Assembly: GCA_013812695.1 (NCBI GenBank)
Contig: JACCSZ010000276.1
Location: 1-8,939 of the forward strand
Length of the DNA: 8,939 bases
Direction: 5' to 3'
Origin: Gemmatimonadales bacterium
GTDB taxonomy: Bacteria; Gemmatimonadota; Gemmatimonadetes; Gemmatimonadales; GWC2-71-9
Under the pieces are notes generated by a model. That model had not been told where the DNA came from and did no database searches. It saw only the letters and a list, made by a program, of their open reading frames with translations. The stretch's first letter is position 1. Each line of letters opens with the position of its first letter. Of this stretch, positions 1-7,798 are shown one piece after another. The position numbers and the translations under genes were made by a program.

Positions 1-3000
1 TAATCCCCCGCGAATAGCGACAACTGGAACGACGCGATCACCGAGATCTGCGACGTCCGCCGGCTCAGGTGCCGCGCGTCGTTGACCGTGTAGCCCACCT
101 GCAGCCCGCCGCTCAGCGTCTGCAGCAGGTCGGTGTCGAGCCCGCCGCGGACCTCGCGCCGGCGGACGTCGGAGACGAGCGTGCAGACGGTCGTGGCGCC
201 CTGCTGCAGGCAGGTCTCGGCCGCCGTCTGCAGGTAGGTGAGCGAGCTGCGCACCTGCTTCCGCGACTTGCTGATCGAGCGCGGGAGTCGGAAGCCATAG
301 TTGAACGCCCCGGTGAAATCGTTCTGGTCGAGCCGCGTCTCGTTGCCGTTCGACAGATTGTCCTGGGTGAGCGTATTGTAGCCGAAGGTCATCGCCATGC
401 CGTTCCGGAGGCCGAACTGCACGTCGGGCGTGATCGAGGACGACTCGATGCTGGTGAGCGCCGCCGGCCCGCTCCGGTTGGCCTGGACCGAGCTGCCCTC
501 GCGGTGCCGGAACGCGGTCCCCACCGCCAGAATCGTGAGCGGTCCGTCGCGGAAGGTGCGGCTCCAGCGCACGCTGCCCACCGGAAACTCGCGCTGCTTG
601 GTCTCGGTCTCGATGAACCCCTCGCCGACCCGCTGTAGCCGCGTCGTCCGGGTCAGCGCGTGCGAGATCGTGAAGTTGATGCCGTAGGGCAGGTCGGCGC
701 CGCTGGCGATCTGCGCCGTCCGCGACTCGGACACGCCGCGCGCGTCCTCGCCTTCCTGGACCAGAAAGCTTTCGAGCCCGCCGAGGCTGAGCTGGTACTT
801 GACGCCCGGATCGAACGCCGTCAGATCGTAGGTCGAGGTGCGGGTCAGCCGCGTGCTCACGTCCACCGGACGCACGCGCTGAAGCGCCCGGCCGAGCCCG
901 CTGCTGTCGCCCGCGAGGATCCGGAGCCCGCGCGCCACGTCGAGCGCCGCGCCGATCTCGTTGGTGCGGGCGTTGTTGAGCGTCTGCGGCAGAATGAAAG
1001 CGCCGCTGTCGACGTCGGCCCGGACCGGATCGCGGCTCGACAGGGTGCGGCTCAGCACGAAGCTGCTGCTCGAGACGAACCGCGGCCGGAGCCACGAGGC
1101 GAGGTTCGGCGTGAGCGAGAGCGCCGTCACGAGGGTGCGATCGCGCTCGACGCCCACCGGGAGGCCCAGCAGAAAGCGCCGCTCGCTGTACGCCAGCCGT
1201 CCGATCGGCGAGGAGTCGGGATAGACGCGGAGATCGCGCGTGCTGGTGAGGTCGCCGCTCAGGTTCAGCATGCCGAGCGGCTGCCAGGTGAGCCCGGCCG
1301 AATTGCGCCAGAGATGGTTGAGGGAAAGCGTGGGCCGGAACGCGACGTCGTCGCTCCGGGCCACCGGGAACCGGAACGCGGTCGAGTTCGCCTCGTCGCG
1401 ATTGAGCCCGCTCGCCAGCCGGAGGCGCGTGGGGGCCAGGCTGAAGTCGGCCCGCTCGAGGCTCCGGCCGATCTCGCCCCGGCGCATGAACCCGGGCAGC
1501 GCCTTGACGATCCCGCCGATCGGCAGGCGGATGCCCTTCCGGCGGACCGTCAACTGATAGATCAGGTTGAGCGCATACGAGTTGGCGCGCGCCTCGCTCA
1601 GCTCGGTGAGCGCGCGGCCACGGGTGACGCTCGCCGCGACGCTCAGCGGATCTATCAGACCCTTCGTGATCCAGCTCGTGCCGGGCCTGCTCCGCCGTAC
1701 GGACAGTGCCACGGTGGCGCTCCGGGCGTCGGGCTTCCGAAGGCCGGACAGCGACTCGCCCCGGATGTCGCTGCCGGTGAGCAGCTCGGGGTCGATTCCC
1801 GTGCGGGCGTAGCTGAGCGTGAGCGGCATCGCGAGGCCGAGGCCGGTGGGCAGGAAGCGCTCGAGCCGGAGGTTCCCCGCCACCTGCAGGACATTGCTGC
1901 CGCGGTAGGACGGGTTCTCGTTGATCTGCCGGAACTGGCCGTTCTGCCGCACGTAGGCCATCGTAAAGCTGCCGACGTCCGACGCCGAGAGCCGCGCATC
2001 CACCGACGCCGCGTTGCCGGTCTGCGACACCGGCTCGCTCAAGCGCACGTCGTCGACCCAGAGCTCGACGGCGGGCGTGGTGACGGTCTCGCCCACCCGG
2101 AAGATGCCCGCCGAGATCTCCTGCACGGCGGCGAGGTTGGGCGGGTTGATGCCGGGATCGCGCACGTGCACCAGGTACGGGCCCTCGCACGCGACGAACG
2201 CCCCTGCCTCCTCGGTCCCGCACTCGGCCGCGCCCGAGGGCGCCTGCCCCGTCAACCAGCGGTTCTCGACCTCCGCCCGGAGGCGCCGAAGCGTCTCGAG
2301 GTCGATAGCGAATTCGGGCTCCCAGGTCGAGGATCGCGCCGGCGCGCGGTACAGGTAAAAATTGTCGTTGTCGCTGCCCAGCTTGAGGAATGCCTGGAGG
2401 TCGCCCTCCTCCCAGCCGGGCCCGCGGCCGCGCATCCAGACGCGGAGCGTGCGGTAGGTGAGCAGGTTCTGCGCGCCCGCCGGGAACCGCAGATACGCCT
2501 CCGCGCGCTCGCCGAGCCGCAAGTCCTGCCCGATGATGCGGAGCGACTTTTCGTTGATCTGGGTGCCCTCGGTCTCGCGGTCGCCGCCGCGGCGCGAGCG
2601 CGAGTCGAAGATCCCCGGCGGCGACTCGTAGCCGAGGTCGGTGCGGTTCTCGGTCGACACCACCGACGTGCCCACCTCGCCGTGCGGCTGGCCGACCGCG
2701 CCGGTCAGCCCCAGGATCGGCGTCTCCGAGCGGCGCGTCCACGGCGAGCCGACGAAGCGGAGGCGCGCCATCGCGAGCCTGGCGACGATGTCCGGCTGCC
2801 CCGCGTCGGCCGGCGTGGCGAAGGTGATGCGCAGGTGCTGCGCGAGCCGGAGGGTCGGGGTGTTGAGCACCGCGCTCGGCCGGCGGATCGGGATCCGGTA
2901 GAGCTTCCAGGTGGTAGTCTGGCCGTCGACGGTCGAGGACACGCCGTTCCGGACGAAGAAGCTGTCGGCGGCGAGATCCACGACGTAGCGGAAGACGTTC

Positions 3001-6000
3001 TCATTGGCGCCGGTCAGGTCGAGGCCCAGGTCGCCGTTGAGATCCTCGGTGTCGAGGACGCCATTGCCTTGGGAGCACCGCCCGCTCAGGTCGCCCCAAG
3101 GAAAGAGCGGTACGCTGTTGGTCAGGGAGCGCGAACACAGCGGCAGCTCTTGTACGGGTCCCAGACCGGCCTCCTCGATCTCCGCCGGCCGGTCGCCGAG
3201 GATGCCGAGGTCGTCGGTTTCCGCGTTGAAGATGCCGATATCGGTGCGCTCGGTGTCGAGCGTGCCGAGGCCGACGTACTGGCGGCCGGTATAGAGCGTA
3301 TCGGCGCCGGCCACCGCAAACGTGTCGGGCGCGAGGGCCACGGCGTCCTCGCTCACGGTGCCGAGATCGAACACCAGCCGCGTGCCGGCCACGCTGGCGG
3401 AGTCGCCCGCCTCCTCGATCAGCCAGAACTCGAGGAAGTCATTGTTGCTGAGGTCGACGCCCGTCGGGCTGAGCGAGGTCACCATCGAGCGCCAGCGCGG
3501 CCGGAGATCTCGCCGCGGGAGCGACCAGCGTGAGGCGTTGTTCACCTGCACGATGCCGCCCGCGGTGTCGGCGTGCAGGGTCAGGTACATGATCGTCTCG
3601 GGGTCCTCGCCCCGACCCGCGATCCGGATCAGCGTGTCGATGTCCTGCGGCCGGCGCTCCAGCACGGCGTTGGTGCCACGCTCCGGCACCAGGTTCTGCC
3701 AGGTGAGCGCCACGGCGTCGTCGTTGTCGAACCCGCCGGCGAAGCCGATGTCCTCGAGCCCCGTGGCCTGCTGCGGGCGGCTGCCGAACTCCCACTGGGA
3801 TTCGCGGAGCGAGACGCCGAGGCCGGCGTCGCCCTCGAACTCCTCCAGATACGCCTCTCCCGAACGGTTGGGGTCCGGCTTGGTAAAGGCGACTTCGGCA
3901 TTGAGGTCGAACAGCGAAGGCGCCGTCGACGCGCTCGTCACCAGTGAGTTGACGGCGCGGGTGAGCCAGTTGGGCTTGAAGTGGAGCTCGGTGTTGACCC
4001 CGCCGATGAGGTTGGCCGTGGCCTCGAAGCCGAGCTCCGGCCGCGTGAAGGCGCTCTGTTCGCGCTGGTACAGACCGATCAGGTTGATGGCGCCCCGGTC
4101 GCCCAGCGAGTAGCGCGTGGCCAGCCCCAAGATGGTCGTCGGCGCCACCGCGAACAGGCCGCGCTCCTCGAACCGCGCGGTCACCTGGGCGGAGCCGCCA
4201 CCGAACAGCGCGTCGGGGTTGAGGAAGGTCACCTGCCCCACGTCGTACGAGATCGAGTAGTCCACGCCGCGCTCCAGCTTGCGGCCGCCGACGAAGAGCT
4301 GCTCGCTGTTGTCGCGGAGCTGGAGCGAGTTGAGGCTGAGCGTCGAGCGGTCGCCGCCGCCCGTGGCGTCGTACTGAAGCCGAAGAGCGAACTTGGCCGC
4401 GGGGCCCTGTGACAGCAGCAAAAACAGCGGCGTCCGGTAGAGCGAGTCGGACGCCTCCGCCGGCGTCAGCCGGGTGGGGTCGGCGAACGGCCGCAGGTGC
4501 GGGAAGACGATGTACGCCTCGCGGATGACCTGTGCCGCCTCCGGATCCTGGGTCCTCGGAAACAGCCGGTTGACCCGATCGAACCCCAGCGCGTCGCTCG
4601 GCACCGCTAGGCCGAGCTGCTGCAGGTACGTCTCGGCGTTGCCACCGAGGGGCCGCTCGCTCCGGTTGAGCGTGACCCCGACCTCCAGCGACGGGGCGTC
4701 GAGATCTGCCCCCGCCACCCGGTACACCTGGCGCATCTCGTACCGGAAGGTGGGGAGGGCTGGCCCCTGTTGCGGTTGCACGATCAGCTCGAGCGTGTCG
4801 AGCGCCTGCGGCACGCCGCCCACGTCCACGGTGCCGCGGTCGACCTCGGGGAAAGTGCCGATCAGATTGTCGGCCGCGGTCCGGTAGCTCACGGCCAGGT
4901 AGTCATTCTGGTCGAGCTTGGTGCCGAGCGAGATCCAGAGCCCGGACTCGTCGAGCGAGTAGTCGGTGCCCTGAATGAGCAGCTCCCAGCGCACCGGGCC
5001 AAACGTCTGCGGGCTGTCGCCCCGCCGCGCCAGCGCGGTGATGCCGCCGAGATTCGGGTTGACCCCGGTCTTGCTCCCCGCCGTTCGATGCCGGTAGATC
5101 CTCACCTGGCTCGGCCGGTAGGTGGGCGAGAGCCCGTCGGCCGACAGGTTGAGGATGTCGAGCGCCGGCGAGCCGGGCAGGCTGTCGGGGTCCACGATCC
5201 AGAAGAAGCGCCCGCTTTCGAAGTCGAGATCCCGCAACTGCCGGTCCTGCGCCTGGCTGGTGGTCTGCCCGACCGTGTAGGTCCGCTCGGCGACCACGCT
5301 GCCCTTCTGGGTGGCGGCCAGGGTCTGGAGCTGAACCGGGCCGACCTCGAAGGTGGCGTTAATGCCGAAATTGTTGGCGGGGACGGCGGCGGTAATGAAG
5401 CGCGACGCCGGCGGCTGAAAGACCACGGTCCCGACGTCCACCCGGCGGACGATCTCGTCCTGCAGGCCCTCGTAGTAGATCTGGACGTTGTTGTTGCTGG
5501 AGTAGTCGCGCTCGGTATCGAAGTCGACGTTGACGTGGACCCGCTGGCCGAGCAGGCCGGTCGAGCGGATGTTCACCTGGTTGTCCAGGCTCGGCGCCTT
5601 GAACCCGCCGCGGCAGCCGGAGGTCGGGTCGAGCGACAGCGAGGGCGTGCAGCGCTCCTCGCGCACGCGGTCGGTGCGGACCTCGAGCCGGGCCTGCCCA
5701 TCGAGCGTCAGGTCGGCGTACTTGGTGGGCAGACCGAGCAGGTTCCGGGGACGGGGCGCGGCGCTGTCCACATCTGCCGACACCAGATCGGCGACCGCGT
5801 ACAGATTCCGGAGCCGGAGGCCGAGCAGGCGGTCGGAACGGTCGGCCTCGAGGGTGGCGCGCACCGTGCTGTCGAAGGCCGCAAGCCGGACGTGCGGCGC
5901 CGTCCGGGGCCCGCCCATCCACGGGGCCCGAAGCGCCGCCGGCTGCTGCAGAACGAGTGGGGGCTGCTCGAAGCGGACTATTAGACCTAGGCCGGTCGTG

Positions 6001-6068
6001 TCCGCTTGCGCACGGAGCACCGCAGGCAGCCAGACTAAGCAGCCCAGGGCGACCAGGAAACGTGTCAC
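1..6068 (-). CDS. sprA: SprA/Sov-family T9SS outer-membrane translocon (3' end at or just beyond window edge)
   Basis: This is a continuous 2022-codon frame with no in-frame stop. The GTG at 6066-6068 is chosen because a TGA lies only four codons upstream and a typical signal peptide follows at once (MTRFLVALGCLVWLPAVLRAQA, then DTT). SprA landmarks occur in family order: VDFDTERDYSSNNN (181-194) followed by YYEG and RRVDVGTVVF; the FLNPDALFGGG strand (615-624); YLEEFEGD (740-747); LDTEDLNGD (1005-1013); FLKLGSDNDNFYLYR near 1228-1242; and VELWVDDVRL around W1337, after which beta-barrel-like sequence continues to the end. In Bacteroidetes, SprA is a single-chain, very large beta-barrel that passes folded T9SS cargo across the outer membrane with partners such as PorV. 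This copy is shorter than the roughly 2400 residues of Flavobacterium SprA, but its last visible strand (ISVIASFQLSLFAG) looks like the family's terminal strand, so little can be missing. All eight mature cysteines fall in four close pairs. No clear Shine-Dalgarno precedes the start. It is divergent from lptFG. The family call is firm; which cargo it carries is unknown. Confidence 0.93.
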   Translation of the reverse strand, partial: MTRFLVALGCLVWLPAVLRAQADTTGLGLIVRFEQPPLVLQQPAALRAPWMGGPRTAPHVRLAAFDSTVRATLEADRSDRLLGLRLRNLYAVADLVSADVDSAAPRPRNLLGLPTKYADLTLDGQARLEVRTDRVREERCTPSLSLDPTSGCRGGFKAPSLDNQVNIRSTGLLGQRVHVNVDFDTERDYSSNNNVQIYYEGLQDEIVRRVDVGTVVFQPPASRFITAAVPANNFGINATFEVGPVQLQTLAATQKGSVVAERTYTVGQTTSQAQDRQLRDLDFESGRFFWIVDPDSLPGSPALDILNLSADGLSPTYRPSQVRIYRHRTAGSKTGVNPNLGGITALARRGDSPQTFGPVRWELLIQGTDYSLDESGLWISLGTKLDQNDYLAVSYRTAADNLIGTFPEVDRGTVDVGGVPQALDTLELIVQPQQGPALPTFRYEMRQVYRVAGADLDAPSLEVGVTLNRSERPLGGNAETYLQQLGLAVPSDALGFDRVNRLFPRTQDPEAAQVIREAYIVFPHLRPFADPTRLTPAEASDSLYRTPLFLLLSQGPAAKFALRLQYDATGGGDRSTLSLNSLQLRDNSEQLFVGGRKLERGVDYSISYDVGQVTFLNPDALFGGGSAQVTARFEERGLFAVAPTTILGLATRYSLGDRGAINLIGLYQREQSAFTRPELGFEATANLIGGVNTELHFKPNWLTRAVNSLVTSASTAPSLFDLNAEVAFTKPDPNRSGEAYLEEFEGDAGLGVSLRESQWEFGSRPQQATGLEDIGFAGGFDNDDAVALTWQNLVPERGTNAVLERRPQDIDTLIRIAGRGEDPETIMYLTLHADTAGGIVQVNNASRWSLPRRDLRPRWRSMVTSLSPTGVDLSNNDFLEFWLIEEAGDSASVAGTRLVFDLGTVSEDAVALAPDTFAVAGADTLYTGRQYVGLGTLDTERTDIGIFNAETDDLGILGDRPAEIEEAGLGPVQELPLCSRSLTNSVPLFPWGDLSGRCSQGNGVLDTEDLNGDLGLDLTGANENVFRYVVDLAADSFFVRNGVSSTVDGQTTTWKLYRIPIRRPSAVLNTPTLRLAQHLRITFATPADAGQPDIVARLAMARLRFVGSPWTRRSETPILGLTGAVGQPHGEVGTSVVSTENRTDLGYESPPGIFDSRSRRGGDRETEGTQINEKSLRIIGQDLRLGERAEAYLRFPAGAQNLLTYRTLRVWMRGRGPGWEEGDLQAFLKLGSDNDNFYLYRAPARSSTWEPEFAIDLETLRRLRAEVENRWLTGQAPSGAAECGTEEAGAFVACEGPYLVHVRDPGINPPNLAAVQEISAGIFRVGETVTTPAVELWVDDVRLSEPVSQTGNAASVDARLSASDVGSFTMAYVRQNGQFRQINENPSYRGSNVLQVAGNLRLERFLPTGLGLAMPLTLSYARTGIDPELLTGSDIRGESLSGLRKPDARSATVALSVRRSRPGTSWITKGLIDPLSVAASVTRGRALTELSEARANSYALNLIYQLTVRRKGIRLPIGGIVKALPGFMRRGEIGRSLERADFSLAPTRLRLASGLNRDEANSTAFRFPVARSDDVAFRPTLSLNHLWRNSAGLTWQPLGMLNLSGDLTSTRDLRVYPDSSPIGRLAYSERRFLLGLPVGVERDRTLVTALSLTPNLASWLRPRFVSSSSFVLSRTLSSRDPVRADVDSGAFILPQTLNNARTNEIGAALDVARGLRILAGDSSGLGRALQRVRPVDVSTRLTRTSTYDLTAFDPGVKYQLSLGGLESFLVQEGEDARGVSESRTAQIASGADLPYGINFTISHALTRTTRLQRVGEGFIETETKQREFPVGSVRWSRTFRDGPLTILAVGTAFRHREGSSVQANRSGPAALTSIESSSITPDVQFGLRNGMAMTFGYNTLTQDNLSNGNETRLDQNDFTGAFNYGFRLPRSISKSRKQVRSSLTYLQTAAETCLQQGATTVCTLVSDVRRREVRGGLDTDLLQTLSGGLQVGYTVNDARHLSRRTSQISVIASFQLSLFAGD
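6002..6068 (-). other. Signal peptide coding segment of SprA
   Basis: The first 22 codons encode one Arg (R3), a hydrophobic core (FLVALGCLVWLPAVL) and an A-Q-A end typical of signal peptidase I cleavage, with mature protein likely starting DTTGLG. This export signal is the main support for the GTG start, because the next in-frame ATG lies about 48 codons in and would remove it. The Cys at residue 10 lies inside the hydrophobic core and is not a lipobox, since no L-x-G/A-C arrangement sits at the cleavage end. Confidence 0.85.
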
Positions 6069-6089
6069 TCTAGTGGATCACGGCGAGGC

Positions 6090-6118
6090 TTGAGGATGAG
6101 AGATCAGGGCAATATAAT
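6090..6118 (+). promoter_or_regulatory. Predicted sigma70-like promoter for lptFG
   Basis: A perfect TATAAT -10 box (6113-6118) lies 17 bases after TTGAGG (6090-6095, 4 of 6 consensus bases at -35). The expected start is near 6125, giving a leader of about 33 nt to the GTG at 6158. The purine-rich AAGAG at 6144-6148 sits 9 nt before that GTG and could act as a weak ribosome-binding site. The setting in a short AT-richer gap between divergent genes in otherwise GC-rich DNA supports a real promoter. Confidence 0.62.
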
Positions 6119-6139
6119 GAATCGAACAACCCCTTACAA
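6111..6139 (-). promoter_or_regulatory. Predicted sigma70-like promoter for sprA
   Basis: Read on the minus strand, a -35 box TTGTAA (6139-6134, 4 of 6 consensus bases) and a -10 box TATATT (6116-6111, 5 of 6) are separated by exactly 17 bases. Transcription would start near 6104, leaving a leader of roughly 35 nt before the GTG at 6068. The -10 box overlaps the opposing lptF -10 box. This is prediction from sequence only. Bacteroidetes-type promoters (TTG ... TAnnTTTG) were not seen. Confidence 0.55.
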
Positions 6140-6157
6140 CTATAAGAGTTAGCCGTC

Positions 6158-7798
6158 GTGCGCCTGCTCAGTCGCTACCTGCTCCGCCAGCTCGCGGCCC
6201 CGTTCCTGTTCGCGCTCGGGGCCCTGACCAGCCTCATGCTCCTGAGCCAGGTCGCCAAGAAGTTCGGCGCGCTGGTCGGGAAGGGACTGCCCTGGGGCGT
6301 CATCGGCGAGGTATTCGCGCTGAGCCTTCCGTTCATCATCGCCATGACGCTGCCGATGGCGGTGCTGCTGGCGGTACTGTACGCGTTCAGCCACTTGGCC
6401 GCCGACAACGAGATCACCGCCATGCGGGCGAGCGGGATCAGCGTCTACCAGATCCTCACGCCGGTCCTGGCGTGGGGGGTGTTCATGTCGGCGTTCAACT
6501 TCGTCTTCGTGGACCAGGTGCTCCCCCGGAGCAACGCCCGCCTCCGTGGGCTGCTCATCGACATCGGCCGGAAGAAGCCGACCTTCGAGCTGCGCGAGCA
6601 GGTGATCAACGAGGTGCCGCCCTCGCAGTACTTCCTCCGGGCCGGCCGGATCGACGCGGCCACCGGCCGGCTCAAGGATATCACGATCTACGACGTGGGC
6701 GGGGAAACCAGCCGCCGAATCATCTACGCCGACAGCGGTCAGATGGCCTACGGCGAGGGTCAGACCGACCTCAACCTCCGGCTGTACGACGGCGCCATCC
6801 ACCAGTATCGCCCCGCCGACCCGGTCACCTTTCAGCTCACGTACTACCGGGTCAACGATATCCGGGTGAAGGACGTATACGACGAGCTGGTGCGGAACAG
6901 CTCGGAGACCGTGCGCGGCGACCGCGAGATGAGCACCTGCGAAATGCTCGGCGTGATCCGGGAGGCCCAGGCCGACGGGCGGAGCGCCGGCCAGGATCGC
7001 CACGAGCTGATGGTGAGCGATCTCCGGACGCTGCTGGCCCTGCCACCGGTCGGGTGGACGCCGCCGGACCAGGTCGAGGATCGCGCTCCGGCGTACTGCC
7101 GCTGGATCGACCGGGTCCAGGGCGCGGCGGATTCCTCCAAGACGGTCGAGGCCGTCCGGCCCGCACATGGTTTGCGGACGGTGCGGCAAGGGGGGAGCGT
7201 GGGCGGGCCCGGCTCCACACAGACACCTGTCCAGGGTCCGGTCACGGTGAAGCGGCAGGCGGCTGGTCCCAAAGTGAAGCTCCCGGCGGCCGCGCAGAAG
7301 ATCAAGCCACCAGTGGCCGCTCCCCGGCCCACGCCGGCGGCCCGCCCCCAGCTCAGCAACTGGGCCCAGGTGGCCACCGCCGCCGACCGCGCTCGGGACG
7401 CCGGCCGTCGGGCCGACCGATTCGCGGTCGAGGTCCACAAGAAGTGGTCGATCAGCTTCGCCTGCGTGTCGTTCGTCATCGTCGGGATCGTCCTGGCGCT
7501 CCGGTTTCCCCGCGGCGGGATCGGGCTCGTCATCGGCGGCGGGCTGCTCGTCTTCTCGGTCCACTATGTCGGGCTCACCGCCGGCGAGAGCCTCGCTGAC
7601 CGCGGGTTCGTGACGCCCTGGCAGGCGATGTGGGCGCCCAACATCCTGCTCACGGTCGTGGGGCTGATCGGGCTCGTGCGGGTGAGCCGCGAGTCGGGCT
7701 CGACCCGCGGCGGCGATTTCCAGGAACTGATCGACGCCGGGCGCCATCTGTTCCGGCGGCTCCGCCGGCGCACGCCGGCCGCGGGCGAGACGGCATGA
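6158..7798 (+). CDS. lptF: LptF-like LPS export permease with long periplasmic insertion
   Basis: The 546-residue product is a YjgP/YjgQ-family permease. With LptG and the ATPase LptB (not in this window) it extracts LPS from the outer leaflet of the inner membrane and passes it to the periplasmic Lpt bridge. Membrane segments are visible near 13-35, 49-80, 96-120, 431-453, 456-476 and 490-508, the family's 3+3 arrangement. ADNEITAMRASGIS (82-95), the conserved cytoplasmic stretch between TM2 and TM3, is intact. The periplasmic beta-jellyroll spans about 140-240. EVHKKWSISFAC (425-436) is the usual entry into TM4. Usual length is about 360; the excess is an insertion at about 276-423 whose part 349-399 is Pro/Ala/Lys/Gln-rich. 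GTG is the first possible start after an in-frame TAA at 6143-6145, and the N-terminus MRLLSRYLLRQL fits the family. The stop overlaps the next ATG by 4 bp, implying an operon with translational coupling. The F rather than G assignment rests on order and similarity by eye. Confidence 0.93.
   Translation: MRLLSRYLLRQLAAPFLFALGALTSLMLLSQVAKKFGALVGKGLPWGVIGEVFALSLPFIIAMTLPMAVLLAVLYAFSHLAADNEITAMRASGISVYQILTPVLAWGVFMSAFNFVFVDQVLPRSNARLRGLLIDIGRKKPTFELREQVINEVPPSQYFLRAGRIDAATGRLKDITIYDVGGETSRRIIYADSGQMAYGEGQTDLNLRLYDGAIHQYRPADPVTFQLTYYRVNDIRVKDVYDELVRNSSETVRGDREMSTCEMLGVIREAQADGRSAGQDRHELMVSDLRTLLALPPVGWTPPDQVEDRAPAYCRWIDRVQGAADSSKTVEAVRPAHGLRTVRQGGSVGGPGSTQTPVQGPVTVKRQAAGPKVKLPAAAQKIKPPVAAPRPTPAARPQLSNWAQVATAADRARDAGRRADRFAVEVHKKWSISFACVSFVIVGIVLALRFPRGGIGLVIGGGLLVFSVHYVGLTAGESLADRGFVTPWQAMWAPNILLTVVGLIGLVRVSRESGSTRGGDFQELIDAGRHLFRRLRRRTPAAGETA

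Noticed and set aside
660..3533. 957-codon open frame on the plus strand, antisense to sprA
   Set aside because: It is a GC-bias shadow: the product is Arg/Ala/Glu/Pro-rich with no recognisable domain, while the opposite strand carries clear SprA motifs throughout. The lack of stops follows from the codon use of sprA, whose out-of-phase stop triplets all fall in one other phase.
4770..5984. 404-codon plus-strand frame opposite the start of sprA
   Set aside because: It has the same composition as the other shadows, no domain, and overlaps the sprA signal-peptide end and FDTERD motif on the other strand.
6141..6146. TATAAG as a second plus-strand -10 box
   Set aside because: No acceptable -35 box at 16-18 bp, and it would leave only a very short leader before the GTG.
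6138..6150. Short dyad AACT-N5-AGTT between the sprA -35 box and the lptF start
   Set aside because: Arms of only four bases are expected by chance in an AT-richer gap; not enough to call an operator.
6149..7747. 532-codon minus-strand frame opposite lptF
   Set aside because: Low-complexity Asp/His/Arg/Pro product without a family match, covering almost exactly an unmistakable membrane protein gene on the plus strand.
7630..7794. Upstream extension of lptG by 55 codons
   Set aside because: The added residues are Arg/Pro-rich, lie wholly within lptF, and would bury the canonical N-terminal helix; the ATGA overlap at 7795 is the normal arrangement.
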